Below are positions 45,047-55,856 of a stretch of 64,000 bases of DNA, piece after piece. Under the pieces are notes generated by a model. That model saw only the letters and a list, made by a program, of their open reading frames with translations, did not search any database and was not told the DNA's origin. Source of the DNA: Photobacterium jeanii (GTDB taxonomy: Bacteria > Pseudomonadota > Gammaproteobacteria > Enterobacterales > Vibrionaceae); NCBI RefSeq assembly GCF_001650345.1, contig NZ_LVHF01000017.1, positions 59,810 through 123,809 of the forward strand, given 5' to 3'. Position 1 is the first letter of the stretch, and each line of letters begins with the position of its first letter. The position numbers and the translations under genes are program-made.

Positions 45047-45952
45047 TCATTCTTGGTGCTGAAGTTGACGACGCTTCTTCGTCGCATTTTTTTCGATGTA
45101 CTCGATAATCATGCCTGCGATGTCTTTACCTGTTGCCGCTTCAATGCCTTCTAGGCCCGGCGAGGAGTTCACTTCCATCACCAGTGGACCACGCTCAGAG
45201 CGCAGTAAGTCAACACCAGCCACACTCAGCCCCATCGCTTTTGCGGCCGCCACTGCGGTTTTACGCTCTTCTGGGGTAATGCGGATCAATGATGCACTAC
45301 CGCCACGGTGAAGGTTAGAGCGGAACTCGCCTTCAGCAGCTTGGCGCTTCATAGAAGCAATCACTTTGTCACCAATGACGAAGCAGCGGATATCAGCACC
45401 ACCGGCTTCTTTAATGTATTCCTGCACCATGATATTGGCTTTCAGGCCCATGAAAGCTTCAATTACGCTTTCCGCAGCCTTTTGAGTTTCAGCCAATACC
45501 ACGCCGATCCCTTGGGTACCCTCTAATAGCTTGATCACTAGCGGAGCACCGCCAACCATTTTGATAAGGTCTGGCACATCGTCAGGTTTGCTGGCAAAGC
45601 CCGTAATTGGCATACCAATGCCTTTACGGCTCAATAGCTGTAGCGAGCGTAGTTTGTCGCGAGAGCGAGAAATAGCGATAGAAGGGTTCACAGGGAACAC
45701 ATTCATCATTTCAAACTGACGCAATACCGAGCATCCATAAAACGTTATATCAGCACCAATGCGCGGAATAATGGCATCAAAACCGGTTAAATCATTGCCT
45801 TCAAAATGGATCGAGGGCTGCACCGAGTTAATGTTCATATAACAACGCAGGGCGTTGATGATCACCGCTTCGTGTCCGCGGGCTTCGCAAGCCTCACGAA
45901 GACGACGAGTTGAGTAGAGATTTTCGTTTTGGGAAAGAATGCCAATTTTCAT
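45047..45952 (-). CDS. rimK: ATP-grasp ligase RimK
   Basis: RimK adds glutamate residues to the C-terminus of ribosomal protein S6 and can make poly-glutamate. The 301-residue protein has an N-terminal domain ([20 protein letters not shown]) and an ATP-grasp domain with [40 protein letters not shown] and the metal site [15 protein letters not shown]. Length matches E. coli RimK (300). It is monocistronic by spacing. E. coli rimK is near different genes, so the neighbourhood gives no extra clue. Confidence 0.94.
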   Translation of the reverse strand: MKIGILSQNENLYSTRRLREACEARGHEAVIINALRCYMNINSVQPSIHFEGNDLTGFDAIIPRIGADITFYGCSVLRQFEMMNVFPVNPSIAISRSRDKLRSLQLLSRKGIGMPITGFASKPDDVPDLIKMVGGAPLVIKLLEGTQGIGVVLAETQKAAESVIEAFMGLKANIMVQEYIKEAGGADIRCFVIGDKVIASMKRQAAEGEFRSNLHRGGSASLIRITPEERKTAVAAAKAMGLSVAGVDLLRSERGPLVMEVNSSPGLEGIEAATGKDIAGMIIEYIEKNATKKRRQLQHQE

Positions 45953-46128
45953 TGCGTTACTCGCGACAAAAGGGAAATAAAAAACAGCAGGGAGAAGTTT
46001 GGCGAACTTCCTTTGGCCTTATTTGCCCACTGCTGAACGGACGGCGACTATGCGCTGAAATGGGAGGAAAATCGAGCGTTCTGGCGATGATATTTTTTTA
46101 TCGTCACCATCAATGTTTTTACGGCAAT

Positions 46129-46155
46129 AAAAAAGGCCAGCCGGAGGCTGACCTT
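46129..46155 (-). terminator. Terminator after bsrV
   Basis: AAGGCCAGCC and GGCTGACCTT pair with one mismatch around GGA; the minus strand continues into a T run. It ends the racemase transcript 21 bases after the stop. Confidence 0.8.
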
Positions 46156-46175
46156 GGAGATAAAAGGGGGATAAC

Positions 46176-47390
46176 TTAGCGGTAAACGCGTGGGTTAGTT
46201 GCGCCCCAGATGGTGTAGTGTTCAGGCAAGATGCGACCGCTCTTGTCTTCAGTTTCACCTGCTGTGATTTCTTCAGAACCTTGGTGACCAAAGATCACAA
46301 CTTCGTCGTTCGCTTGCGCTGAAGGGATGTCAGTCACGTCTACCATGATGGTGTTCATTGACGCTTTACCTACGATGCGAGCACGTTGACCGTTGATCAG
46401 TACGTCTGCTTTGTTGCTTAGAGAGCGAGCGAAACCGTCAGAGTAACCGATAGGTAGGTTAGCTAGTACAGAGTCACGCTCTAGTACTGCTGTGCTACCG
46501 TAACCAATGGTGCTACCAGCAGGGAAATGGTGCAGCGATGCAACACGTGTTTTGAACGATACGATACGCTGGTAAGGTGGTTTAGCTGGTGCATCACCGT
46601 ATAGCATGCCGCCTGGGCGAACCATGTCTAGGTGTGCTTCTGGAACGTTTAGCGTGATGTAAGAGTTTGCTACGTGTAGCGTGATGTCTTCGCGATCAAG
46701 ATCAGCGCTGTCCATCAACCATTGAGTTTCAACTTTGAAACGCTCAACTTTACGTTTGATTTCTGCGATATCTTCGTTCGGGAAGTGCGTCATCATACCC
46801 ACGATTTCTAGGTTTGGATCGCCAGCGATTTGTACGCCTTCAACTTGACCTGCGTAAGTTGTTAGATCCAGACCGTTACGACCCATACCTGAAGTGTTCA
46901 GTGCAAGGTGAACAGGGATAGTGGTGTGGTTCGCTGCAGCGATTTCGATGATTTGATCAGCTTGTGATTTAGTACCGATCAGTTCTTCGATGTCGAACTT
47001 CAGACCGCCTTCGATTTCGTTCTTGCTTGCTGCACGAACACGCATCACTTTACCTTGGTAACCTTGCTCGCGAACAACGCGTGCTTCTTCGTTACTTGTG
47101 ATACCTACACAAGGAACTTGGTTAGCAATGATAGTTGGCATAAGACCAGCGATACCGTTGCCGTAAGCGTCAGCTTTCATGATGGCACAGATTTTTGTAT
47201 CGCCTTTTAGATCCTGCTTAAGTAGCTGGATGTTGTTCGAGAATGCTTGGGTATCAATTTCTAGCCATGCGTTGCTTGATTGAATGCGTTCTTCACGTTC
47301 TTGGTTGTCGAAATCAACCAGTAGTGGTGCAGCGTGTGCCGCGGTTTGACCCATAAGTGCTAGCGCAACAAGGCTTAGTTTAAGTTTCAA
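46176..47390 (-). CDS. bsrV: Periplasmic broad-spectrum amino-acid racemase BsrV
   Basis: BsrV converts many L-amino acids to D-amino acids in the periplasm; in V. cholerae the products remodel peptidoglycan and signal in stationary phase. The 404-residue protein has a signal peptide (MKLKLSLVALALMGQTAAHA), then a fold-type III PLP domain with MKADAYGNG (Lys72 binds PLP) and a C-terminal domain with GYGSTAVLERDSVLANLPIG. The signal peptide and length separate it from cytoplasmic alanine racemase Alr. The chemoreceptor gene 41 bp upstream on the same strand may share its transcript. Confidence 0.9.
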   Translation of the reverse strand: MKLKLSLVALALMGQTAAHAAPLLVDFDNQEREERIQSSNAWLEIDTQAFSNNIQLLKQDLKGDTKICAIMKADAYGNGIAGLMPTIIANQVPCVGITSNEEARVVREQGYQGKVMRVRAASKNEIEGGLKFDIEELIGTKSQADQIIEIAAANHTTIPVHLALNTSGMGRNGLDLTTYAGQVEGVQIAGDPNLEIVGMMTHFPNEDIAEIKRKVERFKVETQWLMDSADLDREDITLHVANSYITLNVPEAHLDMVRPGGMLYGDAPAKPPYQRIVSFKTRVASLHHFPAGSTIGYGSTAVLERDSVLANLPIGYSDGFARSLSNKADVLINGQRARIVGKASMNTIMVDVTDIPSAQANDEVVIFGHQGSEEITAGETEDKSGRILPEHYTIWGATNPRVYR

Positions 47391-47431
47391 AGGATATCTC
47401 CTGTTTTTATTGTGTGTCGTATGGGGTGAAG

Positions 47432-49060
47432 TTAAAGCGTAAAAAGCTGCACAACATCGCGAAGCGCAGAAGCTCTGCGCTTGAGCTCTTCAACCCCTTG
47501 TTGTGCGTCTTGAGTTGATAAACGGTTTTCGTCGGCACTCTTGCTCAGATTGGCGACGTTTGAAGACAGGTGTTCAGAGGCATAAGCTTGCTCTTTCACC
47601 GACTCGGTAATTTCTTCCATTCCCTCTGCGACTGTGTTGATTTCCGTACGGAAGCCGTTCAGAGATTGGTTAGCGGTATCGGCATGTTGCACACAGCTAT
47701 CAACTTGGTTGACGGCTTGCTGCATGGTTTCCGTCGCGCCACTGGTGTCGTTTTGAATGGTGTTGATCATGGTGCCGATCTCAACGGTGGCTTTGGCGGT
47801 ACGCTCAGACAGTTGACGTACTTCATCGGCGACTACCGCAAAACCACGGCCTTGTTCACCAGCACGCGCAGCTTCAATTGCCGCGTTCAATGCCAATAGG
47901 TTGGTTTGCTCAGCAATGCCTTTGATCACTTCAACAATCGAGTTGATTTCGCTGGCACGGCTATCAAGCTGTTCCAGTTGTGAAGCCACGACATTAGTTT
48001 CTTCTTGTACGCGCTGCATGCCAGAAACCGCGTTGTTGATTGCTCCAACCGTGTTTTGGGTGTGCTGTTCAAAGTGCGCCATTTTGGTGTTCGATAGTGA
48101 AACCACTTCAGTGATGCTTTGTGAGCTGGTTGCGAGCTCTTCAATCGCTGCGGCACTGCTACTCACATTTTCAGCTTGTTCTACTGAGCGTTTGGTAACG
48201 TCATCCACTACTTGGTCAAGCTGAGCGGTGATGGCTGCGACGCTTTCGGTTGATTGGTTTACTTCCAATAGACGCTCGCGCAGGGCAGCCATAAAGGTGT
48301 TGAACGCCGATGACATCATGCCAACTTCGTCTTGGCTGGTTACAGGCACACGTTGTGTTAGGTTCCAGTCACCGTTGGCAATGTTCATCAGTACGCGATT
48401 CAGTGCATTGATTGGTGCCACAATGCGTTCGGCGATCAAACGACCAGCCAGTAATGACAGCGCCAGAATGATGAAAGCTGTCAGGCAAATTTGCTTAAGT
48501 TCTTTATCAAGAAGAGCGTCAATGTCGCGCAGCGCGAGATCAACACCAATGACATAAAGTTCACCATTGGCAGTGTGGAATGGCACGAAAATCGAGCGGT
48601 AGCGACCAAACTCACCTTGGTATTCTTCGAATTGGATTTGTTGGGTACGGAACGCCTCGTTCAGCATGGCTGGCACGATATCGTATTCTTCTTGGAACCA
48701 GTTTTTGTAATAACCGTTGCGCGCTTCTTCGTTACTTTGATTGATGTAGGTGTAGTAAACGCGACCGTTACGCATCACCGTTGAGTAAGCCCAATCTAAG
48801 CCTGACTGTTGGGTAAACTCGGTTAGCTGGCGGCTCAGTTCATCGTAAAATTGTTTGCCGTTTTCAAGATCATTGTGGCGATCACGGCCAATGATTTGCT
48901 GGGTCGCGTATACCGCCGTTTTCAGCTCAGAGTCGATGCCGTCTAAGGTCGATGACTTGAGTGTCTGGTATGAAAAATACGAAAGTGAAAGTGTTATGAG
49001 TAAAGCCATGGTCGCAAATAGCGCCGCCAGCTTTGTTTTTAGCGTCCAATTGATATTCAT
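47432..49060 (-). CDS. Methyl-accepting chemotaxis protein
   Basis: A 542-residue chemoreceptor: N-terminal membrane segment (residues 9-28), a periplasmic ligand domain (about 29-190) without a motif I can name, a second membrane segment ([20 protein letters not shown]), HAMP (about 210-265) and the cytoplasmic signalling domain with the conserved tip [20 protein letters not shown] and [20 protein letters not shown]. It has no pentapeptide tether at the end (VVQLFTL). It lies just upstream of bsrV. Confidence 0.92.
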   Translation of the reverse strand: MNINWTLKTKLAALFATMALLITLSLSYFSYQTLKSSTLDGIDSELKTAVYATQQIIGRDRHNDLENGKQFYDELSRQLTEFTQQSGLDWAYSTVMRNGRVYYTYINQSNEEARNGYYKNWFQEEYDIVPAMLNEAFRTQQIQFEEYQGEFGRYRSIFVPFHTANGELYVIGVDLALRDIDALLDKELKQICLTAFIILALSLLAGRLIAERIVAPINALNRVLMNIANGDWNLTQRVPVTSQDEVGMMSSAFNTFMAALRERLLEVNQSTESVAAITAQLDQVVDDVTKRSVEQAENVSSSAAAIEELATSSQSITEVVSLSNTKMAHFEQHTQNTVGAINNAVSGMQRVQEETNVVASQLEQLDSRASEINSIVEVIKGIAEQTNLLALNAAIEAARAGEQGRGFAVVADEVRQLSERTAKATVEIGTMINTIQNDTSGATETMQQAVNQVDSCVQHADTANQSLNGFRTEINTVAEGMEEITESVKEQAYASEHLSSNVANLSKSADENRLSTQDAQQGVEELKRRASALRDVVQLFTL

Positions 49061-49374
49061 CGTTATACTTTAAAGCTTCTTGTTTGTGTGATGCTGGTTC
49101 CATATGTTTGCGTATGAATGGAGCGACAAGAAGCTTGGGAAGATTAAATGGATGAGAGCAAAGAGGTGCTTTTCGCAGTATTTTTAAGCGATCGATAACA
49201 AGGGCAGATTTGTTTTGGGTCAGAAGTGACGCCAATTATAAAGATTGATATGCAAAACAATGATTGACGGCATTGATTGGCGTGCAGAGCGGTATGCAAA
49301 GAAGTTTAAGGTGGCAGTTTTTTAGGTGCCCAGATCTGTTAGGCACCTATTGTTTGGGGCTACATGTTGATGGG
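49061..49374. other. Intergenic region, stem-loop only
   Basis: TAGGTGCC (49323-49330) and GGCACCTA (49342-49349) make a stem 25 bases past the epmB stop; the run of T lies on the wrong side for a minus-strand terminator. Nothing else is recognised upstream of the chemoreceptor. Confidence 0.5.
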
Positions 49375-50397
49375 TTATTCGAGGTGAAGGTCGAGTGGCG
49401 TTTTGCTACTGCGCCCGCCAATTTCACGGGTTAGCTTAGGCACGAGGTAACCCGATACCTCTTTCATCACGCCAGCCATTAGCTGTTTGGCTTGGTTATC
49501 GTCCACCATAAAGTGAGCGGCACCTTGGACTTTATCGAGGACATGTAAGTAGTAAGGTTGAATACCCGCATCGAACAGCGCTTCGCTTAAATCAACCAGT
49601 GCAGTGACGCTATCGTTGACTCCTTTTAAGAGCACACCTTGGTTAAATAACGTCACGTTAGCGCGTTTGAGTTTTGCCATCGCCTCGCAAAGCGCTGGTG
49701 AAATCTCGTTAGCATGGTTGATATGGGTGATTAAGATGCACTGTAAGCGGCTTTCTGCCAAGGTTGCACACAGTTCATCGGTGATACGGTTTGGGATCAC
49801 CACAGGTAAACGCGAGTGAATGCGCAGGCGTTTAATATGTGGGATTTGCTCGATCATTTGGATCAACCATGCCAGCTCATGATCTTTCGCCATTAAAGGA
49901 TCACCGCCCGACAAAATCACTTCGTTGAGCTCTGGGTGAGCAGCAATGTAATCGATGCTAGTTTGCCACTGGCGTTTTCCGCCTTTGTTTTCATCGTACG
50001 GAAAGTGGCGACGGAAGCAGTAGCGACAGTTCACCGCACAGCCACCTTTCACTATCATCAATACGCGATTTTTATACTTGTGTAGCAAGCCTGGGGTCGC
50101 GTTGTTTTGCTCTTCAAGTGGGTCGAGACTGTAGCCGTCATGCACTTCAAACTCTTGCTCTAATGGCAGCACCTGACGCAATAGCGGATCATGAGGGTTG
50201 CCTATTTCCATTCTTTCGACAAAGCTCATAGGCACACGCTGTGCAAACAGTTTTTTGGCTGCTAACCCTTTTTGCCAAGGTTGTGGGTCGATTTGTAGGG
50301 TTTCAAGCAACAGAAACGGATCTGAAATCGCATTAGAGAGCTCTTTGAGCCAGTTTTGCTCAACAGTTGATGCGTTTCGGGTTATCATGTGCGGCAT
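49375..50397 (-). CDS. epmB: EF-P (R)-beta-lysylation pathway lysine 2,3-aminomutase EpmB
   Basis: EpmB is a radical SAM enzyme that turns (S)-alpha-lysine into (R)-beta-lysine for attachment to EF-P by EpmA. The protein is 340 residues from the ATG at 50397 (MPHMITRNASTVEQNWLKEL), which matches the E. coli start; a TTG three codons upstream is not preferred. The iron-sulfur motif CxxxCxxC is Cys120, Cys124 and Cys127 in KGGCAVNCRYC. The PLP lysine is in VLDKVQGAAHF. It is divergent from efp, whose ATG is 33 bases away. Confidence 0.94.
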   Translation of the reverse strand: MPHMITRNASTVEQNWLKELSNAISDPFLLLETLQIDPQPWQKGLAAKKLFAQRVPMSFVERMEIGNPHDPLLRQVLPLEQEFEVHDGYSLDPLEEQNNATPGLLHKYKNRVLMIVKGGCAVNCRYCFRRHFPYDENKGGKRQWQTSIDYIAAHPELNEVILSGGDPLMAKDHELAWLIQMIEQIPHIKRLRIHSRLPVVIPNRITDELCATLAESRLQCILITHINHANEISPALCEAMAKLKRANVTLFNQGVLLKGVNDSVTALVDLSEALFDAGIQPYYLHVLDKVQGAAHFMVDDNQAKQLMAGVMKEVSGYLVPKLTREIGGRSSKTPLDLHLE

Positions 50398-50430
50398 TAA
50401 ATTCAACTCGAAGATGTTAAGAGGATAGAA

Positions 50431-50997
50431 ATGGCGTCTTTCAGCACCAATGAATTCCGCGGCGGAATGAAAATTATGCTAGATAATGAACCATGTGTCA
50501 TTATCGAAAACGAATTTGTTAAGCCAGGTAAAGGCCAGGCGTTCAACCGCGTTAAGATCCGTAAGCTACTTTCAGGCAAAGTACTGGAGAAGACTTTCAA
50601 GTCTGGTGAAACTGTTGAAGCTGCAGACGTAATCGATACTGATCTTGATTACCTTTACAACGACGGTGAGTTCTACCACTTCATGAACAACGAAACGTTC
50701 GAGCAAATCGCTGCTGACGTTAAAGCTGTTGGTGAAAACGCGAAGTGGTTGGTTGAAAACAACACTTGTACGCTAACACTGTGGAACGGTAACCCAATCG
50801 CAGTAACGCCACCAAACTTCGTTGAGCTTGAAGTTACAGATACTGATCCTGGCCTGAAAGGTGATACTCAAGGTACAGGCGGTAAGCCAGCAACACTATC
50901 AACAGGTGCCGTTGTACGTGTACCACTATTCATCGCTATCGGTGAAGTGATCAAAGTTGATACGCGTTCAGCTGAATACGTAGGCCGTGTGAAGTAA
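50431..50997 (+). CDS. efp: Translation elongation factor P
   Basis: EF-P rescues ribosomes stalled at polyproline. The 188-residue protein begins [20 protein letters not shown] and has the modification loop with Lys34 in [11 protein letters not shown]; this Lys is beta-lysylated by EpmA. Later motifs [20 protein letters not shown] and the C-terminal OB domain ending [13 protein letters not shown] are typical. AGAGGAT precedes the ATG. The divergent epmB and nearby epmA (55.9 kb) supply its modification. Confidence 0.97.
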   Translation: MASFSTNEFRGGMKIMLDNEPCVIIENEFVKPGKGQAFNRVKIRKLLSGKVLEKTFKSGETVEAADVIDTDLDYLYNDGEFYHFMNNETFEQIAADVKAVGENAKWLVENNTCTLTLWNGNPIAVTPPNFVELEVTDTDPGLKGDTQGTGGKPATLSTGAVVRVPLFIAIGEVIKVDTRSAEYVGRVK

Positions 50998-51013
50998 TCA
51001 CATCGCATGCAGT

Positions 51014-51041
51014 AAAAAAGGTCGCTTAGGCGACCTTTTTT
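51014..51041 (+). terminator. Terminator after efp
   Basis: AAAAAAGGTCGC and GCGACCTTTTTT pair perfectly around TTAG. It may also serve the convergent lipoprotein gene. Confidence 0.9.
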
Positions 51042-51062
51042 GTTTTTGGGTGTTAGTGTGGA

Positions 51063-51764
51063 TTATTCCGTATCCGACTCTGCGCGCCAGCTTAGCGCAC
51101 TTGCAATCGTCGCGACGGCCATGACATCTTTTTCGGCATCAGAAAGGTTAGGTTGCATTTGCAAAGCGATGCTGCCGTTGGTGTAGATAGCGGCAATACG
51201 TTTACCATTTTGGCTAACGTGAAAGCCGAGTGGGTTTTCTGATGAGGTAAAACTACCTGCTACTTTATGATCCGATTCTAATTGGTAGCGGATTGCATTC
51301 ATCTCAATATAGCCTTGCACTTCTTTGGCAATACCCATCTTAATGACGCCACTTTTATCGCGTAGTTCTACTTTACCAATGTTCTTGTCGTTGGCCATGA
51401 TTTGACAGGTGTAGGGATCGGATGAGCCTACCGCAATACCGCCGAAGTTCACGCCTTTATAGCCACCGCCACATAGTAGATCCCAGCTTTGGTTGCTGCT
51501 TACGTTGGTCACGCGAGCGGTCATTTCTGCGCTAACGCTATCGTAGGGTAGCCATGTGCTGCTGCTTTTATCACGGCTGTATTTCCCTTTGTACAGACCT
51601 GCCATATCAAAGTTACCACTACGACCCAGTCCCCAGAACATCCCACTGGTTTTAACGGCTAATTCTGGTTGCGCTTTGATTGCGTCATCAACTTCGATGC
51701 TTGAGTTAACGCCACAACCGGCAAGAGTGAATAAGCACAGCGAAGCTAAAAGTGTTTTTTTCAT
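51063..51764 (-). CDS. Uncharacterised lipoprotein
   Basis: A 233-residue protein with a lipoprotein signal (MKKTLLASLCLFTLAGCGVN; lipobox LAGC, Cys17). The mature part is beta-rich with no motif that I recognise (FWGLGRSGNFDMAGLYKGKY, DLLCGGGYKGVNFGGIAVGS) and three further cysteines or so, suitable for a periplasmic disulfide. AAGGAT lies before the ATG. It is convergent with efp and on the same strand as frdABCD, 243 bases past frdD. The retained signal suggests the inner leaflet of the outer membrane. Confidence 0.8.
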   Translation of the reverse strand: MKKTLLASLCLFTLAGCGVNSSIEVDDAIKAQPELAVKTSGMFWGLGRSGNFDMAGLYKGKYSRDKSSSTWLPYDSVSAEMTARVTNVSSNQSWDLLCGGGYKGVNFGGIAVGSSDPYTCQIMANDKNIGKVELRDKSGVIKMGIAKEVQGYIEMNAIRYQLESDHKVAGSFTSSENPLGFHVSQNGKRIAAIYTNGSIALQMQPNLSDAEKDVMAVATIASALSWRAESDTE

Positions 51765-51951
51765 GATCCATCCTTATCGGAATTGGGATTTAATTGAATG
51801 GTGTTTTATTGTGGTGGGGAGAATACATTAATGAACAGCGTTTTTCATTATTGAATCATCAATAATGTGAATTAAATAAGGCCATTTAGGGTGGGGTATC
51901 GATAAATAAAAGATGAAAACTAGATTTTAGTTTGCTGTGAGCTGAGCAATA

Positions 51952-51985
51952 GCACAAAAAAAAGCACCGCCGAAGCGGTGCTTTT
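51952..51985 (-). terminator. Terminator after frdD
   Basis: AAAAGCACCGC and GCGGTGCTTTT pair perfectly around CGAA, and the minus strand continues into a run of T. It closes the frd operon. Confidence 0.92.
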
Positions 51986-52007
51986 CAATGCGATGTGCTT
52001 TGTATGA

Positions 52008-52370
52008 TTAGATCATGAATACAAAGATAACAGCCAGTGCAGACACTAGGAATGCCGCTGCGTAACATGCGATTTTACCTGCCACGCCAACGTGGAATTT
52101 CAGGTCGTGCATACCGTGGTGTAGACGGTGCATTGCGTGCCACATTGGTAGTGCTAGCGTCGCGATGGTGAATAGACCACCGATGATGCTAGTTACAAAG
52201 CCAGATACGCGCTCGTAGCTCATTGCTTCTGCATCAAGCATGCCTAGTGGCACCATGATACCAAGTACAAGCACAGTGATTGGCGTTAGCATTGCAAACC
52301 AAGTACCACCGGCACCAAATAGACCCCACCAAACTGGCTCGTCAGAACGTTTCGGATTACGATTTACCAC
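52008..52370 (-). CDS. frdD: Fumarate reductase membrane subunit FrdD
   Basis: FrdD is one of two membrane anchors of fumarate reductase and helps bind quinol. The 120-residue protein has three membrane segments ([58 protein letters not shown]) and [10 protein letters not shown], a conserved histidine-rich patch. Length is as in E. coli (119). It follows frdC by 10 bases and ends the operon. Confidence 0.95.
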   Translation of the reverse strand: MVNRNPKRSDEPVWWGLFGAGGTWFAMLTPITVLVLGIMVPLGMLDAEAMSYERVSGFVTSIIGGLFTIATLALPMWHAMHRLHHGMHDLKFHVGVAGKIACYAAAFLVSALAVIFVFMI

Positions 52371-52380
52371 GTGACGCTCC

Positions 52381-52764
52381 TTATACTAGAACTAGAACGA
52401 ATAGTGAGATAGCTGCAACAGCTGCCCACTGAGCAAGAACGACAACTTTCTTATCAAGGGCTTTGCCTTTGATTTTGATCGGCATAACTTGTGGCATCAT
52501 GCTGAAGAAAGTTTGCGCGTGGAACAAGCTGCCTAAAAGAGCCAGAATGTTCAGTACCACTACGATTGGGTTAGCCATAAACTCTAACCAACCCGCCCAA
52601 GCTTCAGGGCCTTTCACTAGGCTGCCAAGACCGAAAGTCAGACAGATAGTGAAGAAGATTAGTGGTAGTACAGTTGCTTCACGTACCATGTAGAAGCGAT
52701 AGAAAGGATGATCCTTCCACCAAGTGCGCTTCATTTCGCGAACGTAAGGTTTACGATTGCTCAT
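52381..52764 (-). CDS. frdC: Fumarate reductase membrane subunit FrdC
   Basis: FrdC is the other membrane anchor. The 127-residue protein begins with [20 protein letters not shown], a motif close to that of E. coli FrdC (131 residues), and contains three membrane segments. The glutamate and arginine in the N-terminal helix ([18 protein letters not shown]) are conserved for quinol binding. It follows frdB by two bases. Confidence 0.95.
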   Translation of the reverse strand: MSNRKPYVREMKRTWWKDHPFYRFYMVREATVLPLIFFTICLTFGLGSLVKGPEAWAGWLEFMANPIVVVLNILALLGSLFHAQTFFSMMPQVMPIKIKGKALDKKVVVLAQWAAVAAISLFVLVLV

Positions 52765-52766
52765 CC

Positions 52767-53507
52767 TTATGCCTCCTGAGGTTTCATCATGGCAATAACG
52801 AAATCTTTAGAAGATTCAACTTTGCCTTGGTTAACCGCTGCTGCTGGGTCAACGTTCTTCGGACAAACTTCAGAACAGTAACCAACAAACGTACAGCCCC
52901 ATGCACCGTTTTCACCGTTGATCAGCTTCATACGCTCATCAGAACCGTTATCACGGTTATCTAGGTTGTAACGGTGAGCCAGAGTCAGTGCCGCAGGACC
53001 GATGAACTCTGGGTTCAAACCGAACTGAGGACATGCTGCGTAGCACAGACCACAGTTGATACAGCCAGCAAATTGCTTGTATTTCGCCATTTGCTCTGGT
53101 GTTTGGTTGTTCGGGCCGTCTTCTGGTTTACGGTCGTTACCAATGATGTATGGTTTGATCGCTTCCAAGCGCTCGATGAACGGCGTCATGTCTACGATAA
53201 GGTCTTTTTCGATAGCAAAGTTAGACAGTGCTTCGATTTTTAGACCGTTCGGGTAGTCACGTAGGAAGGTCTTACATGCCAGTTTTGGCACCTTGTTAAC
53301 CATCATGCCGCAAGAACCACAGATCGCCATACGACAAGACCAACGGTACGCCAGATCTTTGTCTAGGTTGTCTTTGATGTAGCCCAGTGCATCAAGCACA
53401 GACATGGTTTCGTTGAACGGTACTTCAAAGGTTTCAAAGTAAGGTTCTGCGTCTTTCGCTGGGTCATAACGCAGGATTTCTACTTTCTGGATACGATTGC
53501 CTGACAT
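52767..53507 (-). CDS. frdB: Fumarate reductase iron-sulfur subunit FrdB
   Basis: FrdB carries electrons from menaquinol to FrdA through [2Fe-2S], [4Fe-4S] and [3Fe-4S] clusters. The 246-residue protein has the first site [15 protein letters not shown], the second [15 protein letters not shown] and the third [18 protein letters not shown]. Length and order are as in E. coli. Its ATG overlaps the frdA stop region by one base. Confidence 0.97.
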   Translation of the reverse strand: MSGNRIQKVEILRYDPAKDAEPYFETFEVPFNETMSVLDALGYIKDNLDKDLAYRWSCRMAICGSCGMMVNKVPKLACKTFLRDYPNGLKIEALSNFAIEKDLIVDMTPFIERLEAIKPYIIGNDRKPEDGPNNQTPEQMAKYKQFAGCINCGLCYAACPQFGLNPEFIGPAALTLAHRYNLDNRDNGSDERMKLINGENGAWGCTFVGYCSEVCPKNVDPAAAVNQGKVESSKDFVIAMMKPQEA

Positions 53508-55318
53508 TATGCCTGCTCCTCTGCTTGCTTCGCTTCAGCGGCTTCTTTCGCTGCTGCTTCTTCAGCCGCTGCACCGTATAGACGTGCTTTTGGTTGCGAC
53601 TTAGTGATAGTCACATCGCTGTATTCAATGCGAGGTGCTTGATCACCGTTGTAGAATGCTAGCGTGTGTTTCAGGAAGTTCACGTCATCACGCTCTGTGC
53701 AACCATCGTCTAGACGTTGGTGCGCACCGCGAGATTCGCGACGTAGAATCGCAGAGTGTGCCATTGCTTCAGCAACTTCTAGGCCGTAACCCACTTCGAT
53801 TGCGTATAGCAGATCAGTGTTGAATACTTTGCCTTTGTCTTTGATGCTGATGTTTTTGAAGCGCGTACGCAGTTCAGCCAGTTTATCAACTGTTGCTTGC
53901 ATCAGATCTTCTTGGCGGTAGATACCACAACCCGCTTCCATGGTTTGACCCATTTCAGTACGAATATCAGCCCAGTTCTCGTCGCCTTCTTGCGCCATTA
54001 GCGCGTCGATGCGGTCTTGAACAGCCTGAATTTGTTGTTCGATTGATGCTTCGTTCCAACCTTGGAATTCTTCAGCGCGTTTCGCTGCACCTTCACCCGC
54101 TACGCGGCCAAATACCACTAGCTCAGCCAGTGAGTTTGAACCTAGACGGTTAGCACCGTGAAGACCTACAGATGAACATTCACCTACCGCGAACAGACCT
54201 TTAATACGGGTCTCGTTGTGGCTGTCAGTCTCGATACCACCCATGGTGTAGTGCACGGTTGGACGAATTGGAATTGGCTCTTTTGCAGGGTCTACGTTTA
54301 CGTAAGCTTTTGCTAGCTCACAGATGAATGGTAGACGCTCGTGCAGGTACTCTTCACCAAGGTGGCGAAGGTCTAGGTGTACTACGTCGCCCAGAGGGTG
54401 CTTGATAGTGTTACCTTTTTGCTGCTCGTGCCAGAAAGCTTGAGAAACTTTGTCACGTGGACCTAGTTCCATGTATTTGTTCTTCGGTTGGCCAACTGGT
54501 GTTTCAGGACCCATACCGTAGTCTTGTAGGTAGCGGTAGCCGTTCTTGTTTACGATGATACCACCTTCACCACGACAACCTTCTGTCATCAGGATACCAG
54601 TACCTGGTAGACCTGTTGGGTGGTATTGAACGAACTCCATGTCACGTAGCGGTACACCGTGGCGGAATGCCATCGCCATGCCGTCACCCGTTACGATGCC
54701 ACCGTTAGTGTTACAGTGGTAAACGCGACCCGCACCACCTGTTGCTAGCACAACAGATTTTGCTTTAATACAGATCAGTTCGCCTTCCGCCATGTGGATA
54801 GCAATCAGACCTTGTACTTCGCCGCCTTCAACCAGTAGGTCTACTACGAAGTACTCATCGAAGCGATTGATTTGATCGTACTTGATCGAGGTTTGGAATA
54901 GAGTGTGTAGCATGTGGAAGCCGGTTTTATCCGCAGCGAACCACGTACGCTCAACCTTCATACCACCGAAACGACGCACGTTCACTTCACCGTTATCTTT
55001 ACGGCTCCAAGGACAACCCCACTGCTCTAGTTGAGTCATCTCACGTGTTGCGTTTTCTACAAAATATTCAACAACGTCCTGTTCACATAACCAGTCACCA
55101 CCGCCAACAGTGTCGTTGAAGTGGTTGTCGTAGCTATCTTCATCCTTGATTACGGCAGCAGAGCCACCTTCCGCCGCTACTGTGTGTGAGCGCATTGGGT
55201 AAACTTTAGAGATCAGTGCGATATCTAAGTCTGGGTTTGCTTCAGCAGCAGCGATGGCAGCACGTAGGCCTGCACCACCTGCACCGATTACAGCGATATC
55301 TGTGGTAATAGTCTTCAC
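53507..55318 (-). CDS. frdA: Fumarate reductase flavoprotein subunit FrdA
   Basis: FrdA reduces fumarate to succinate with covalently bound FAD. The 603-residue protein has the FAD motif [20 protein letters not shown], His45 in [11 protein letters not shown] for covalent FAD, and [20 protein letters not shown] and [20 protein letters not shown] in the active site and FAD domain. The C-terminus is extended with an Ala/Glu/Lys tail. It heads frdABCD. The leader contains a terminator-like hairpin, and a perfect CRP site lies upstream. Confidence 0.97.
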   Translation of the reverse strand: MKTITTDIAVIGAGGAGLRAAIAAAEANPDLDIALISKVYPMRSHTVAAEGGSAAVIKDEDSYDNHFNDTVGGGDWLCEQDVVEYFVENATREMTQLEQWGCPWSRKDNGEVNVRRFGGMKVERTWFAADKTGFHMLHTLFQTSIKYDQINRFDEYFVVDLLVEGGEVQGLIAIHMAEGELICIKAKSVVLATGGAGRVYHCNTNGGIVTGDGMAMAFRHGVPLRDMEFVQYHPTGLPGTGILMTEGCRGEGGIIVNKNGYRYLQDYGMGPETPVGQPKNKYMELGPRDKVSQAFWHEQQKGNTIKHPLGDVVHLDLRHLGEEYLHERLPFICELAKAYVNVDPAKEPIPIRPTVHYTMGGIETDSHNETRIKGLFAVGECSSVGLHGANRLGSNSLAELVVFGRVAGEGAAKRAEEFQGWNEASIEQQIQAVQDRIDALMAQEGDENWADIRTEMGQTMEAGCGIYRQEDLMQATVDKLAELRTRFKNISIKDKGKVFNTDLLYAIEVGYGLEVAEAMAHSAILRRESRGAHQRLDDGCTERDDVNFLKHTLAFYNGDQAPRIEYSDVTITKSQPKARLYGAAAEEAAAKEAAEAKQAEEQA

Positions 55319-55349
55319 AGCTATCCTCCGAAGGTAAGACGATAAAATT

Positions 55350-55374
55350 TAAAAAAGTGCGAAATTCGCACTTA
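55350..55374 (-). promoter_or_regulatory. Terminator-like hairpin in the frdA leader
   Basis: AAGTGCGAA and TTCGCACTT flank one base; on the minus strand the stem is followed by TTTTTT. It lies only about 32 bases before the frdA ATG, inside the leader, so it may act as an attenuator. No leftward gene is visible upstream that it would otherwise terminate. Confidence 0.6.
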
Positions 55375-55482
55375 TCCTTGAAATCCTGATAGGCATTTTA
55401 TGAAACAAATCTTCATGAAAATTTGATTTAGACGCAGCTTTTTCACCGAAATAGCCCTAAAGTATAGGTTGATTACATTTTT

Positions 55483-55498
55483 TGTGATTATTGTCACA
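55483..55498. promoter_or_regulatory. CRP binding site between frdA and epmA
   Basis: TGTGA-TTATTG-TCACA is a perfect match to the core CRP consensus with six-base spacing, flanked by one more complementary pair (TTGTGA/TCACAA). It is 165 bases before frdA and 359 before epmA, so frd is the likely target. No clear FNR site (TTGAT-N4-ATCAA) was seen. Confidence 0.7.
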
Positions 55499-55856
55499 AG
55501 TTGTAATGACTTATAAATATTAATTAACTGTTTTCAATTGTTTTAATTGTTTGTAGCTTGTTATTGGTGTGTTTCTATTTATGGCGTTAAGTCATTAAAA
55601 ATAAAAAACTAATCAATATATCTGCGTAATCTTAAAACTCACATTGTGCACTTTATGACGATTTGGTTTTATTTTTGTAGAACTACTGGTTATCGCAATG
55701 TTGGCTTACTGTGGTGTTAATGATCTTGAATTTAACGTTGCATTCATTATTTTTCATATTTTATGCAGGATAAAGGCTGTGAACAGCAGCATGGAGTGAA
55801 GTAGGGGATTTGCTACACTATGCGGTTTGAAATTCCCTTTTACTGTGGTGAAAAAC

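Noticed and set aside
47439..47453. Further copy of the repeat end (AAAAAGCTGCACAA)
   Set aside because: It lies in the coding sequence of the chemoreceptor C-terminus and lacks the other conserved words.
55465..55485. FNR site in the frd promoter region
   Set aside because: TTGAT is present near 55469 but no ATCAA at the right distance.
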